Source: Aneurinibacillus danicus
Lineage (GTDB): Bacteria; Bacillota; Bacilli; Aneurinibacillales; Aneurinibacillaceae
NCBI RefSeq assembly: GCF_007991215.1
Contig: NZ_BJXX01000040.1
Span: 1-33,656 of the forward strand
Reading direction: 5' to 3'
DNA: 33,656 nt
Part shown: positions 24,861 through 33,645 of the stretch, one piece after another
Numbering within the stretch: the stretch's first letter is position 1
Layout of the letters: every line of letters starts with the position of its first letter
Made by a program: the position numbers and the translations under genes
The notes under the pieces: generated by a model
Told to the model about the DNA's origin: nothing
What the model saw: only the letters and a program-made list of their open reading frames with translations
The model's database searches: none

Positions 24861-25823
24861 CTATTTTCGAAATAATTCCGGGTGCAAATCTTTTGCGATT
24901 TCTTTCAATCCCTCGGTAATGCGCGGACCCGGGCGGTTGACGACATCGGAATTGAGGGCGAATACACGGCCTTCCTTCACCGCTTTTACCTGCTGCCACT
25001 TGGGCCGCTGTTTGATTTTAGCCGCCCCTTCCTTATCGTAATATCCGTACGTATTAAGAATTATATCCGGGTTGCGCTGCAGCACTTTCTCCTCGGATAA
25101 CTGCTTCCAGCCGTCCAGATCACCGGCAATGTTTTTGCCGCCTGCTATCGTTACCATGTCATGCATAAATGTACCTTTTCCGGCAGTAAACAGAGACGGG
25201 TCGACTTCAATCCAGACGTTCGGACGCTTCGCCTCCGGCACCGCTTTCACTTTCTCCTGTACCTCTTTTACGTCCTCTTTCATTTTGCTGACTACATCGT
25301 CCGCTTTCGCGTCATTGCCGGTCGCTTTACCAATCATCTCGATGGATTGGTAAATTTCATCGAAGGTTTTAGCCTCCATGACAAGCACAGGGATTCCGGT
25401 TTTGCGCAGCGCATCAACGGCTTCGCCATTGCCGGTATCCGCCAGGATTAAATCCGGCTCCAACGATACCACTTTCTCTATATTCACTTTCAAATCTCCG
25501 ACTTTTTCTTTCTTTTTAACATCCTCCGGATAGTTGTCATAATTGGACACGCCTACAATGTTATCTCCTGCACCCACCGCATACGCAATCTCTGTTGCGC
25601 TGGGCATGACGGAAACAATGCGTCCGGGCTTCTTCTCAAGCTTGACTTCCTGTCCCGTGCTATCCTTGATCGTCAGCGGAAACTGCCCCTGGGCCGGTGC
25701 CTGTGTATTCTCTCCGCCGGACGGCTTTTGCTCCTGAGGTTGATTGGATGCATGATTGCTGCCGCATGCCGCAAGTAAGACCAACAACATTAGCCCCAGT
25801 ATGATGGATATGTACTTCTTCAT
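24861..25823 (-). CDS. btuF: Substrate-binding lipoprotein (BtuF type)
   Basis: A 320-residue periplasmic-binding-type lipoprotein. The signal peptide ends in LLAAC, lipidated at Cys20, followed by a Ser/Gln/Pro-rich linker to about residue 50. The binding fold has the helical-backbone features of the BtuF/FhuD cluster: RIVSVMPSATEIAYAVGAGD, LVMEAKTFDEIYQSIEMIGK and GWKQLSEEKVLQRNPDIIL. The pattern favours cobalamin or a corrinoid over iron-siderophore, but is not decisive. GGAGCGAGG precedes the ATG. No cobalamin riboswitch is found upstream. Confidence 0.87.
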   Translation of the reverse strand: MKKYISIILGLMLLVLLAACGSNHASNQPQEQKPSGGENTQAPAQGQFPLTIKDSTGQEVKLEKKPGRIVSVMPSATEIAYAVGAGDNIVGVSNYDNYPEDVKKKEKVGDLKVNIEKVVSLEPDLILADTGNGEAVDALRKTGIPVLVMEAKTFDEIYQSIEMIGKATGNDAKADDVVSKMKEDVKEVQEKVKAVPEAKRPNVWIEVDPSLFTAGKGTFMHDMVTIAGGKNIAGDLDGWKQLSEEKVLQRNPDIILNTYGYYDKEGAAKIKQRPKWQQVKAVKEGRVFALNSDVVNRPGPRITEGLKEIAKDLHPELFRK

Positions 25824-25951
25824 CTACCTCGCTCCTATACATACATGAAAGTAAAAACCAGAAGTAAAATGGAGAGGTATGAGCACAAAAAGAACAGCCT
25901 CCACTTTTTCTCTATCTTTCTACCTCTTGCTTTCCTACTTCTAAAATAAAC

Positions 25952-25979
25952 GCGCCTGCTTTCGGAAGAAAGCAGGCGC
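25952..25979 (-). terminator. Probable terminator after the DUF2797 gene
   Basis: GCGCCTGCTTTC and GAAAGCAGGCGC form a perfect 12-pair stem with a four-base loop. On the minus strand GTTTATTTT follows. The rest of 25824-26093 shows no recognised riboswitch. Confidence 0.7.
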
Positions 25980-26093
25980 AGTGTGTACGTAACTAAATAT
26001 CGCACTCTATAATACCGCTGCATTCCTTATCCCCGAAATCATGGTCGACATGGCAAACAGGCAACCGTCTATCTGCCTCCTGCTTCTCTTTAT

Positions 26094-26885
26094 TCATTCA
26101 CTCACTTCGACCTCATAGCCGCAATACTTACGGACGTTCAGTACTCCGTTTTCAAAAATGAAGTATTGGCCTTTAATTCCGATCAGACGGTCTTCAATCA
26201 CAGGTTGCTTGTCCAAATTGTATGCTTTGACCTTCTGTATCTGTTCCAAAATTGGGTATGCGAAATCCATCCATTCATCTTCTTTTAAAATGTACGGCTT
26301 GTATTCTTCTAGAAAGTAATTGTAGATTTCCTCGCGCAACTCCAGCAAATCCACCAGTTCCACTTCACCTTTCAGCATCTTGCGCCAGTCCGTCTTGTCT
26401 GCCACATATTGCGTCAAATATACTTCAAGCTCGCCCGCAATCTTCCGCGTAGGCACCTCGGCGATCGGAATGGCACGAATTGCACCCTGATCGACCCAGC
26501 GTTTCTTTTCATTATTCTTCCGGGTAAGCCCCACTTTGACACCGCTGCTGAGAGCAAGGTACACATAGTGGGGAATCATGCAATGCGCCTCTCCCCATTC
26601 CGGGTCGCGGCACGTCCCAAGATGGTAATGACATTCGTGCGGCTTTACAATGCACAAGTCATTTTCCGGCAGCTTCGTAAAGCATGGGTAGCAGTATCCG
26701 TTGTTATATGTTTTCTTGATGCTGCGGCCGCAGTAGATGCACTTCATCCGTCCAAGGGTAGAAATACGAATGGTTTTGCCAATCCACTCATTGGCCAAAA
26801 TGGCCTCTCCGTCGAGCTTAAGTCTGTACTGCACAGGGTTGTCGTATTGATGGACGAAACCCTGGATAATACCTGTATGTTTCAC
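26094..26885 (-). CDS. DUF2797 family protein (zinc-binding, GIY-YIG-like)
   Basis: A 263-residue protein of the DUF2797 family. The N-terminal half carries CIYCG (Cys49, Cys52) and CYPC (Cys65, Cys68), a four-cysteine zinc site. Further cysteines lie at about 78, 85, 92 and 102 (HECHYHLGTC, EAHC). Next comes HYVYLALSSGVKVGLTRKNN (about 106-125), which resembles the start of a GIY-YIG nuclease domain. The C-terminal part is acidic. Function is unknown; a nucleic-acid role is inference. The preferred start is GTG 26885 behind GAGGAG; a TTG at 26912 in frame lacks a site. Confidence 0.75.
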   Translation of the reverse strand: MKHTGIIQGFVHQYDNPVQYRLKLDGEAILANEWIGKTIRISTLGRMKCIYCGRSIKKTYNNGYCYPCFTKLPENDLCIVKPHECHYHLGTCRDPEWGEAHCMIPHYVYLALSSGVKVGLTRKNNEKKRWVDQGAIRAIPIAEVPTRKIAGELEVYLTQYVADKTDWRKMLKGEVELVDLLELREEIYNYFLEEYKPYILKEDEWMDFAYPILEQIQKVKAYNLDKQPVIEDRLIGIKGQYFIFENGVLNVRKYCGYEVEVSE

Positions 26886-26948
26886 ACTATTCTCCTCTGC
26901 CTGTATAATCAAAAGTTTGATGTTTGGACTCGATAAAGTGGTAAGAGT

Positions 26949-27695
26949 TTAGCGGGCCTTCTCCGGAATATCGATTACTTTGCGCAGAAATTCTCGCGTC
27001 CGGTCGTTTTTAGGATTCGTAAACACGTCTTCTGGCTTCCCTTCTTCCATAATAACGCCCTGATCCATGAAAATAACACGGTCACACACGTCACGCGCAA
27101 ACCCCATCTCATGGGTAACGACCACCATCGTCATCCCTTCCTGCGCCAGCTCTTTCATAACGGCAAGCACTTCGCCGACCAGCTCGGGATCAAGCGCCGA
27201 TGTCGGTTCGTCAAACAGCATAATCTTCGGATTCATGGCGAGTGCACGTGCAATAGCTACACGCTGCATCTGACCACCAGATAATTTCTCCGGATATACG
27301 TCCGCCTTATCGCGAAGGCCTACTTTTTCCAGCAGGCGCAGCGCTTTTTCGCGCGCCTCGGCCGCATTTTCTTTTAATACTTTCATCGGAGCCAGCATGA
27401 CATTTTCCACCACGGTCTTATGCGGGAACAGGTTGAAGCGTTGGAATACCATACCCACTTCTGTACGAACTTGATTGATGTTGACTTTCGGATTCGACAA
27501 ATCGTGGCCATTGATAATAATCTGGCCGCTTGTCAGCTCTTCGAGTCCGTTTAAGCAGCGTAGAAACGTGCTTTTTCCCGAGCCGGAAGGCCCGATAACG
27601 CTAACTACTTCCTTCTCATTAATGACGCAATCAATGCCTTTTAACACTTCTAGTGAACCATAATATTTATGCAAATCTTTGACTTGAATTATCAC
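26949..27695 (-). CDS. glnQ: Polar amino acid ABC transporter ATPase (GlnQ type)
   Basis: A 248-residue ATPase of the GlnQ/HisP family. Walker A is GPSGSGKST (35-43), the signature is [15 protein letters not shown], Walker B is [14 protein letters not shown], and the switch histidine is in [19 protein letters not shown] start behind GGAAAGGGGACGGG. Usually it works with a permease and a binding protein encoded next to it. Here the neighbours are an MFS transporter (54 bases upstream) and DUF2797, so its partners must be elsewhere. Confidence 0.88.
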   Translation of the reverse strand: MIIQVKDLHKYYGSLEVLKGIDCVINEKEVVSVIGPSGSGKSTFLRCLNGLEELTSGQIIINGHDLSNPKVNINQVRTEVGMVFQRFNLFPHKTVVENVMLAPMKVLKENAAEAREKALRLLEKVGLRDKADVYPEKLSGGQMQRVAIARALAMNPKIMLFDEPTSALDPELVGEVLAVMKELAQEGMTMVVVTHEMGFARDVCDRVIFMDQGVIMEEGKPEDVFTNPKNDRTREFLRKVIDIPEKAR

Positions 27696-27749
27696 AGTCC
27701 CGTCCCCTTTCCAACTGCCCTCTATCCTTTTTATTGTAAGGAAAAAACG

Positions 27750-28937
27750 TTAATTTGTAAAATGAATCAGCGAGGTTTTCTTCTCCTGTTTTGCCCTTCG
27801 GAAGAAAAGCCCGCAGACGGTAAACAGCAAGAATATGCCGCCGAGAAAATAGAACATGCTTCCCGGCGAAACGTACTGAATTCCGAGTCCGCCCAGATTC
27901 GGTCCCACGATGCTTCCTACGCTGAAATTAATGGACGCAATGATATTGGCCGCGGGAAGAACCGACTTCGGCACCAAATCGGCCGCATAGGCAAGGCCGA
28001 GCGAATAAAATGAACCCACCAATCCCCCGGCGATAAGAAATGCAGTCAATACTCCCCATTCATTATCCTTAAATAACGGCACCGCCAAAAATGCCAGGGC
28101 ACCGGCAAAACCGGACAAAATTAATACGGGCTTGCGTCCAATACGATCGCTCCATATGCCGAGCGGCAGCTGCAGAATTAAGCTGCCGATTCCGACTACC
28201 GGCAGCAAAAATGATATCCAGCTCTCACTCATGCCCATACGCAGCCCGTAAACCGGGAAGTTACTATTGATTGATGATTCCATGTATCCGTAAAGAAACG
28301 ACGGGATAAGAGCAAACCAGGCAAGCTGTATTGCACTCACATACCGGCTCCTCGCGGAAGCAGCCTTCTCCTCCCGCACCGGATACTCGTGCGGAAGTTT
28401 CAACAGCAAGAGCAATGCCAGAATGAAGAAAGCACCAACCGCTACAAAGGGGACGCCTACACCGAACGGCAGCAGATTAATCCCAAGCGGACCGATGCTG
28501 AACCCAATCGCATAAGACATCCCATAGATGGAAATATTGCGGCCCCGCTTTTCAGCCGGGCTGGTGGAAGTGATCCAGAGCTGCGACGCATAGTGGAGTG
28601 CACTGTCCCCCACACCGACCAGTACACGCAGCACAAACCAGAACACAAGGCTTTGCCACAGCGGAAACAAAAACGTCGCTATAGTAACAAGCAAGATGCC
28701 CCAGGTAATGATTCGCTTATACCCGAATCTTTGCACCGGCTTCTCAATAACCAGCATGGTAAGAAAAACCCCTATATATAAAGCGGCTGCGTTCAACCCG
28801 TTTACACCGGATGATACGCCCGCCTTCTCTAAAAGTATCGTCAGCAGGGGAAGCAACAGCCCCTGGCTGAGACCGGCGATGACAACAACCAGAATTAAAA
28901 TAAAAAATCGGTAGTTAGCCGACGCGGTTTGGTTCAT
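27750..28937 (-). CDS. MFS transporter
   Basis: A 395-residue major facilitator protein with twelve predicted membrane helices. Motifs include EKPVQRFGYKR between helices 2 and 3, RVLVGVGDSALHYASQLW in helix 4, and WSDRIGRKPVLILSG between helices 8 and 9. The substrate is unknown. The ATG at 28937 follows GGGGGGAGCGG and is preferred over the longer frame from 28976. It is probably the first gene of a unit with the GlnQ-type ATPase. Confidence 0.83.
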   Translation of the reverse strand: MNQTASANYRFFILILVVVIAGLSQGLLLPLLTILLEKAGVSSGVNGLNAAALYIGVFLTMLVIEKPVQRFGYKRIITWGILLVTIATFLFPLWQSLVFWFVLRVLVGVGDSALHYASQLWITSTSPAEKRGRNISIYGMSYAIGFSIGPLGINLLPFGVGVPFVAVGAFFILALLLLLKLPHEYPVREEKAASARSRYVSAIQLAWFALIPSFLYGYMESSINSNFPVYGLRMGMSESWISFLLPVVGIGSLILQLPLGIWSDRIGRKPVLILSGFAGALAFLAVPLFKDNEWGVLTAFLIAGGLVGSFYSLGLAYAADLVPKSVLPAANIIASINFSVGSIVGPNLGGLGIQYVSPGSMFYFLGGIFLLFTVCGLFFRRAKQEKKTSLIHFTN

Positions 28938-29000
28938 TCCGCTCCCCCCAAGAAATGAATAACATTGACAATTCAACGTCTATTGTACTGCAGACAAAAC

Positions 29001-29031
29001 AAAAAGGCGACGAAATTAATTCGACGCCTTT
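29001..29031 (-). terminator. Intrinsic terminator of the germinant receptor operon
   Basis: On the minus strand AAGGCGTCGAA pairs with TTCGTCGCCTT (one mismatch) and TTTGTTTTG follows. The stem includes the last codons and stop of the GerAB-type gene. Confidence 0.85.
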
Positions 29032-30173
29032 CCATCCGCAAGCCCGTTCGCACTTTCTACGGCACCGTCGGTCGGCTCCGGCTCTTGCCGGCTTTTGCCA
29101 AAACGAATCCGGCTGACCAACAAGAGAAGCAGAGGAATAATAAGGATAAACAAAGGAGACGTTACGGAACGAATCTGAGTAATGTACAAGAACAAATCAT
29201 TTGAATCTTTGATAATTCCTTTGGCCATGCCCACGATAAGAAAGCATAGCGGCAACACAAGCGGGCTGACGCTTTTCACTCCTGTCAGATGGGCCACTCC
29301 GTGTGTAAGCGTATAAAAAACGACGATAAACTCCAGCAGTATCATCATAATATAAATCCCTAAAAACAGGATATCGATTCGTTCCACGAATTCTCCGATT
29401 TTAACGAAGCGAATCGCCGCAATGTACGGATAACTGGATGTTTGCGCCGTACCCTCGCCGAGTACACCGATGGAGACGATGACCCGATACGCCAGGTATA
29501 TACCGCTGAGTGCAATCGCCAGATAAGCCAACCGGATGGTATTTTTGGAACGCTTCACGTAAGGAAGAAATCCAAGGAAAAAAATCACCTCGCTAAGCGG
29601 GAAAATATACTGGAGATATGCTGTAAACAAAATTTCTCCCGGCGGATGATCCACCAGGGGAAGAATATGGTATAGACGGAACTGCCCGACAAGCAAAATA
29701 TTAATAAAGATAAGCAAAACCAAGTAAAACGGAAATGCCACCTGTGCAAACCGCACAATCGCTTCCACTCCCCGGTATACCGCGTATGCCGCCACCAGCA
29801 CAGTTGCCAGTAAGTAGACATCGGCTGACAGTTCAGGTGTTAGTACCGAGACAACAAATTCGGAGAATCCACGCGCAAAAACGACGGCAACTTCAAGTGC
29901 AAAATAAACATACAAGAGCGTGACAAACTTTCCAGGCCACTTCCCCAGAATATCTTCCGCATATTCAAAAAGCATTTTACGCGGATGCCGCTCCTGCAGC
30001 CGAAAATACAAATAGAACGTAAGCATGGCGAGCGGAATGGCAAGCAAATTCGCCAGTCCCCCGTCTTGCCCCCCATATACGAAATCAAAGTTCGTATTGC
30101 TTGATATGGCGGTAAGGTAAATCAGCATGATGATAAACAGTTGGCCTGCGGAAATCCTTCCTTTTTCGTACAT
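29016..30173 (-). CDS. GerAB-family spore germination protein (B subunit)
   Basis: A 385-residue integral membrane protein of the GerAB/spore permease family in the APC superfamily, with ten predicted helices. Features include the N-terminal KGRISAGQLFIIMLIYLTA and the central QYIFPLSEVIFFLGFLPYVK. The B subunit carries the germinant-binding pocket in the spore inner membrane. The start at ATG 30173 follows GAGGGGGTGG; 30182 (GTG) is also in frame. It is the last gene of the A-C-D-B operon. The trigger nutrient cannot be read from the sequence. Confidence 0.9.
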   Translation of the reverse strand: MYEKGRISAGQLFIIMLIYLTAISSNTNFDFVYGGQDGGLANLLAIPLAMLTFYLYFRLQERHPRKMLFEYAEDILGKWPGKFVTLLYVYFALEVAVVFARGFSEFVVSVLTPELSADVYLLATVLVAAYAVYRGVEAIVRFAQVAFPFYLVLLIFINILLVGQFRLYHILPLVDHPPGEILFTAYLQYIFPLSEVIFFLGFLPYVKRSKNTIRLAYLAIALSGIYLAYRVIVSIGVLGEGTAQTSSYPYIAAIRFVKIGEFVERIDILFLGIYIMMILLEFIVVFYTLTHGVAHLTGVKSVSPLVLPLCFLIVGMAKGIIKDSNDLFLYITQIRSVTSPLFILIIPLLLLLVSRIRFGKSRQEPEPTDGAVESANGLADGKASN

Positions 30174-30187
30174 GCATTCCACCCCCT

Positions 30188-30430
30188 CTATACTTCAACG
30201 CCAAAGATAACAGGAATAAACCGCTGAGCAATTGGCCGGGTAAACTTGTACGCGTAATTGAGCAGCGCGCCGGATTCCCATCCTAACATCGGCACCAGCA
30301 TAAAGAAGACGACCAATCCGCTTATCAGAGCAAATACGATTAAATCCCGCCACTCTTTGTTTTTGCTGAATACCCAAATTCGCAGCACAACATAGACGAA
30401 GAACAGGATAAAAGTCAATGTCAACATCAT
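30188..30430 (-). CDS. Germinant receptor D-subunit-like small membrane protein
   Basis: An 80-residue protein with two predicted membrane helices (about 3-22 and 30-50), then a short basic tail. Small two-helix D subunits are known in some GerA-family operons (gerKD in B. subtilis), where they modulate receptor activity. Size, topology and position fit. Its ATG overlaps the GerAC-type stop as ATGA, and the B-subunit gene follows by about 15 bases, so all four are translated together. Confidence 0.75.
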   Translation of the reverse strand: MMLTLTFILFFVYVVLRIWVFSKNKEWRDLIVFALISGLVVFFMLVPMLGWESGALLNYAYKFTRPIAQRFIPVIFGVEV

Positions 30431-31641
30431 TCTTTTTCACCCACTTTCACCTGTCTGATTATTCCATTCCGTATCGAATTCCATTTTATAGAAATGTCGA
30501 CCGGGATATTTGGATAAATCTCTCGCCACTGCTTTTCATGCTGATGCCAGTAATCTTTATGCTGACGGTGAATGAGCGAAGCAAACCCGACAATGTCCGC
30601 ATTATCTTTTTTCTGCAATCGGGTAAGCAGAAGTCGTATGTCAGCAATGATTTTCTTTTCTACGACTCCTTCCAGGCGGGCTACCGTTTCTTTCTTCGAA
30701 AGATCGAGCTGTGTGCCTGATTCAAGAACCGTACCATCCAACGTAAGCTCCATTTTAATTTTGGGCCGCCCGTTTTCAATGGTCGATGTTGCCTTTCTGT
30801 TTCTTACTTTTACTTGTACGGCTGTATTGTATTTCGTATCTCCTTTGGCACCGAGAGAGACCGAATAGATTATCTCCGGCTCCTGCTGAGCCATTTTGTG
30901 AAAGATGCGGAGTGCTTGTATTTCTTTTTTAGACAACACAGACACACGTGACGCCTGTTTTGGATTAAACGCATTTATGACTACGCCGTCTGCAATGATA
31001 ATCTGGTCTTTTCCGCCTTTCCCTTTGCTTTTATTTACCTGTCCTGTAACAAATCCTGCGTATGGGTCACTGTAATTGTTAATTAAATCTTTAAGCGTCA
31101 CAACGACCGTTCTACCCCATTCGGATTGATTGTTAATGATGCCGTTTAATTCATAGCCCATCATCACTTCGCTGTTCGGCTCGGCGGTTACGATTTCTTC
31201 CGCTGTCTTTTTCGCAATAAGAATCCAGCTGGAATATCGAATCTCCCGATTGCGCGCGAAGAAATCAATCACTTCCTTCATCACATTCTCTCTAACCAGC
31301 GTATGCCCCAGAATAATAACTTTGCCGTGGAACCAGATGAGCTTGCCGGATGTCTGAGCGCGAAGATTCTTGGATGCTTCCATGATCGTATCGCCCGTCG
31401 CGCGGGTCGTATATACGGTTTCCGGCGAAACGGCCGTACCTTTTTCTAACGCCGGTTTGACGGTTTGAATGGATAGAATAAACTTTTTATGCTTCGGATC
31501 ATAATCCACACCCGTGACCATGACCACATTCAACTGATTCAATTCCCGTACTGCAATACCGCCTTCCGCTGTACCACAGCCCTGGATCAAAGGCAGCATA
31601 ATAAGAACAAGCAGGAGAAGAGGCTTCCATCCGACTTTCAT
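30427..31641 (-). CDS. GerAC-family lipoprotein (C subunit of germinant receptor)
   Basis: A 404-residue lipoprotein. The signal peptide KPLLLLVLIMLPLIQGC is lipidated at Cys22. Family features include the early VVMVTGVDYD, FHGKVIILGHTLVRENVMKE and the C-terminal HRQHKDYWHQHEKQWREIYP. C subunits sit on the outer face of the spore inner membrane and are needed for receptor function. The true start is the ATG at 31641, overlapping the A-subunit stop (ATGA). A longer frame to 31728 would bury the signal peptide. Confidence 0.92.
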   Translation of the reverse strand: MKVGWKPLLLLVLIMLPLIQGCGTAEGGIAVRELNQLNVVMVTGVDYDPKHKKFILSIQTVKPALEKGTAVSPETVYTTRATGDTIMEASKNLRAQTSGKLIWFHGKVIILGHTLVRENVMKEVIDFFARNREIRYSSWILIAKKTAEEIVTAEPNSEVMMGYELNGIINNQSEWGRTVVVTLKDLINNYSDPYAGFVTGQVNKSKGKGGKDQIIIADGVVINAFNPKQASRVSVLSKKEIQALRIFHKMAQQEPEIIYSVSLGAKGDTKYNTAVQVKVRNRKATSTIENGRPKIKMELTLDGTVLESGTQLDLSKKETVARLEGVVEKKIIADIRLLLTRLQKKDNADIVGFASLIHRQHKDYWHQHEKQWREIYPNIPVDISIKWNSIRNGIIRQVKVGEKE

Positions 31642-33272
31642 GATTGACCGTCCCCTTCCTGCTGCGGTGGATTGGACGGCACGTCCGAACGCTTCAAGTC
31701 TTTTTTCTGGATGTATTCCTGACGCCACTTGCGCAGCGGATAGGGGAGTACGAAAATTTCACTTCCCCATGTGCGTACGTGCATCGGCGCAATCGGTGAC
31801 ATATACGGCACGCCAAACGTGCGGATCGAACACATATGGATGCCGAGCGCAACAAGTGCAATCGCCATACCGAACAATCCAAGCCCGGCCGCAATGATCA
31901 TCATCGGAAAACGAAGCAAACGGGTAGCCATCGAAAGATTAAACGCCGGAACAGTAAACGAGGCGATTCCCGTAAACGCTACGACAATGACCATTGCCTG
32001 CGAGATAATCCCGGCTTCCACCGCCGCCTGGCCAATGACAAGCGCTCCTACGATACTAACCGCCGAACCTACCGGACGCGGCAGACGCACGCCGGCCTCC
32101 CTCAGTACCTCAAATGAAATCTCCATAATGAGCGCCTCAATCAATGCCGGAAACGGAACGCCGGCCCGAGCGGAAATGACCGTAAGCAGAAGCGGTGTCG
32201 GGATAAGCTCCTGATGAAATGTCGTGATCGCAATATAAAATGACGGTCCAAGCAGCGCGACAAGAAATGTCATCGTACGCAGGATACGAATCGCCGTAGA
32301 GAAGTAAAACCGCTGATAAAAATCCTCACTCGCCTGCAAAAAATCGTAAAATACAGACGGAACAATGAGTACGAATGGCGTTCCATCAATAATAATGGCG
32401 ACTCTGCCTTCCGACAGAGCGGAGACGACTTTGTCGGGGCGCTCTGTGGATACAATCTGTGGAAACGGAGAATATACGCTATCCTCAATTAACTCTTCTA
32501 ATTGCGCGCTCTCCAGGAGAATGTCGATATCCACATTCTTTAGACGCTCACGCACGGTTTTCAATACATCTTCTTCTACCAGTTCACGCATATACATAAA
32601 GCACACGGTTGTCTGGCTGCGGCGGCCCAGTTTTACCACTTCTGACTTTAATTCCGGGGTACGCAGACGCTTACGGATAAGCGCCGTATTATCCTGCAGC
32701 TTCTCGGTAAATCCTTCCCGCGGTCCGCGCACCAGCGGTTCGGCTTCCGGTTCCGATACGGAACGAGTGGGAAATCCCGGCGCTACTATGGCCAATGCGT
32801 GCGTCATACCGTCAACATGCACGAGCGTACTGCCTGAAGTAACCATCTCTACTGCCGCCTTAAGGTTGTCGACCTGTACTATTTTTTTTGCTGTAATCAC
32901 TTGATCTTCTACATGCTGTCCAAAGAACGATTCTGGTCCCATTTCCAATAGGGGATGGATTACATGCTGGTCTAAAATATCCTCATTGACCAAATCATCA
33001 AGAAAAAATACCGCACCTTCCGGAACCCGTCCATCCTGTCCTTCTCTGGCGTTTGGGAACGTCAAAGAGTGATGAACAAACACATCAACGTCTTTAAACA
33101 CCGTCTTCAACCGCTCTACATTAACCGCAGTTATCGGGTCGATTTCAATCTGTTCCAGCGGTTTATTTTCCAATAGCTCTTCCGCCGTCTGTTCTTGCTC
33201 CTGCTCTATTTCATTCATCACTTTCGCCCGTTTTGGTTTTTTAAATTCTCCCATTTCTATCACCCGTTTCAT
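31638..33272 (-). CDS. GerAA-family spore germination protein (A subunit)
   Basis: A protein of about 540 residues of the GerAA/SpoVAF family. A soluble N-terminal part of about 300 residues (VDVFVHHSLTFPNAREGQDG, LRTPELKSEVVKLGRRSQTT) precedes four to six membrane helices (about 320-500), with LIPTPLLLTVISARAGVPFP and REAGVRLPRPVGSAVSIVGA being diagnostic. A subunits form an oligomeric ion channel that opens on germinant binding. Start at 33272 (MKRVIEMGEF) or 33254 (MGEF, after GGGTGATAG). A still longer frame to 33377 would overlap the T-box promoter and is unlikely. First gene of A-C-D-B. Confidence 0.9.
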   Translation of the reverse strand: MKRVIEMGEFKKPKRAKVMNEIEQEQEQTAEELLENKPLEQIEIDPITAVNVERLKTVFKDVDVFVHHSLTFPNAREGQDGRVPEGAVFFLDDLVNEDILDQHVIHPLLEMGPESFFGQHVEDQVITAKKIVQVDNLKAAVEMVTSGSTLVHVDGMTHALAIVAPGFPTRSVSEPEAEPLVRGPREGFTEKLQDNTALIRKRLRTPELKSEVVKLGRRSQTTVCFMYMRELVEEDVLKTVRERLKNVDIDILLESAQLEELIEDSVYSPFPQIVSTERPDKVVSALSEGRVAIIIDGTPFVLIVPSVFYDFLQASEDFYQRFYFSTAIRILRTMTFLVALLGPSFYIAITTFHQELIPTPLLLTVISARAGVPFPALIEALIMEISFEVLREAGVRLPRPVGSAVSIVGALVIGQAAVEAGIISQAMVIVVAFTGIASFTVPAFNLSMATRLLRFPMMIIAAGLGLFGMAIALVALGIHMCSIRTFGVPYMSPIAPMHVRTWGSEIFVLPYPLRKWRQEYIQKKDLKRSDVPSNPPQQEGDGQS

Positions 33273-33339
33273 TAGGGAATCTCTAGTAGGTTGTGCAGGA
33301 ACAGGCAAAATATACGACCTGCAATTTTTTGCACTATCC

Positions 33340-33368
33340 TTGACAATTTTGTAAAGCACCTTCATAAT
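33340..33368 (+). promoter_or_regulatory. Sigma-A promoter of the T-box transcript
   Basis: A consensus TTGACA (33340-33345) and CATAAT (33363-33368) are 17 bases apart, placing the start about 30 bases before the T-box stem I. It reads out of the window and lies between the divergent germination operon and the leader. Confidence 0.8.
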
Positions 33369-33404
33369 AAAACTCAATTGAAACGGTTATCAAACGAAAC
33401 GTGT

Positions 33405-33645
33405 CGATGGGGAATAGTACGGCAGTAGCCTGCGTTCAGAGAGCAAATCATTCGCTGTGAGATTTGCCGCACGGCCTATCGGAACCCACCCCGGAGCGCC
33501 AGGGATGAACCTGGCCAGGGTCCTCTCCCTGTTACCAACGAGGCAAGAGGGCATGCGCAGAATATGGCGCACTGCCAATAAGGGTGGTACCGCGGAAGCT
33601 AAGCCTTTCGTCCTTTTCATTAGGGATGGAAGGCTTTTTATTTTT
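33405..33645 (+). promoter_or_regulatory. T-box riboswitch leader
   Basis: A complete tRNA-sensing leader. Stem I begins GATGGGGAATAGTA with the AGTA loop-E motif (33416-33419). GGAACCCACCCC (33481-33492) holds the specifier, with CCC or CCA both reading proline in the usual GAA-NNN frame. A hairpin GCCAGG/CCTGGC follows (33498-33515). The antiterminator T-box is AAGGGTGGTACCGCGG (33580-33595), and the terminator stem is AAGCCTTTCGTCC with GGATGGAAGGCTT, followed by TTTTTATTTTT (33601-33645). Uncharged tRNA would prevent termination. The controlled gene lies beyond 33656. Proline is a tentative reading. Confidence 0.93.

Noticed and set aside
25824-26093. Cobalamin riboswitch upstream of the BtuF-type gene
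   Set aside because: No B12-box-like sequence or GGTGAAAATCC-type core is present on the minus strand. The only strong hairpin (25952-25979) fits a terminator of the DUF2797 gene.
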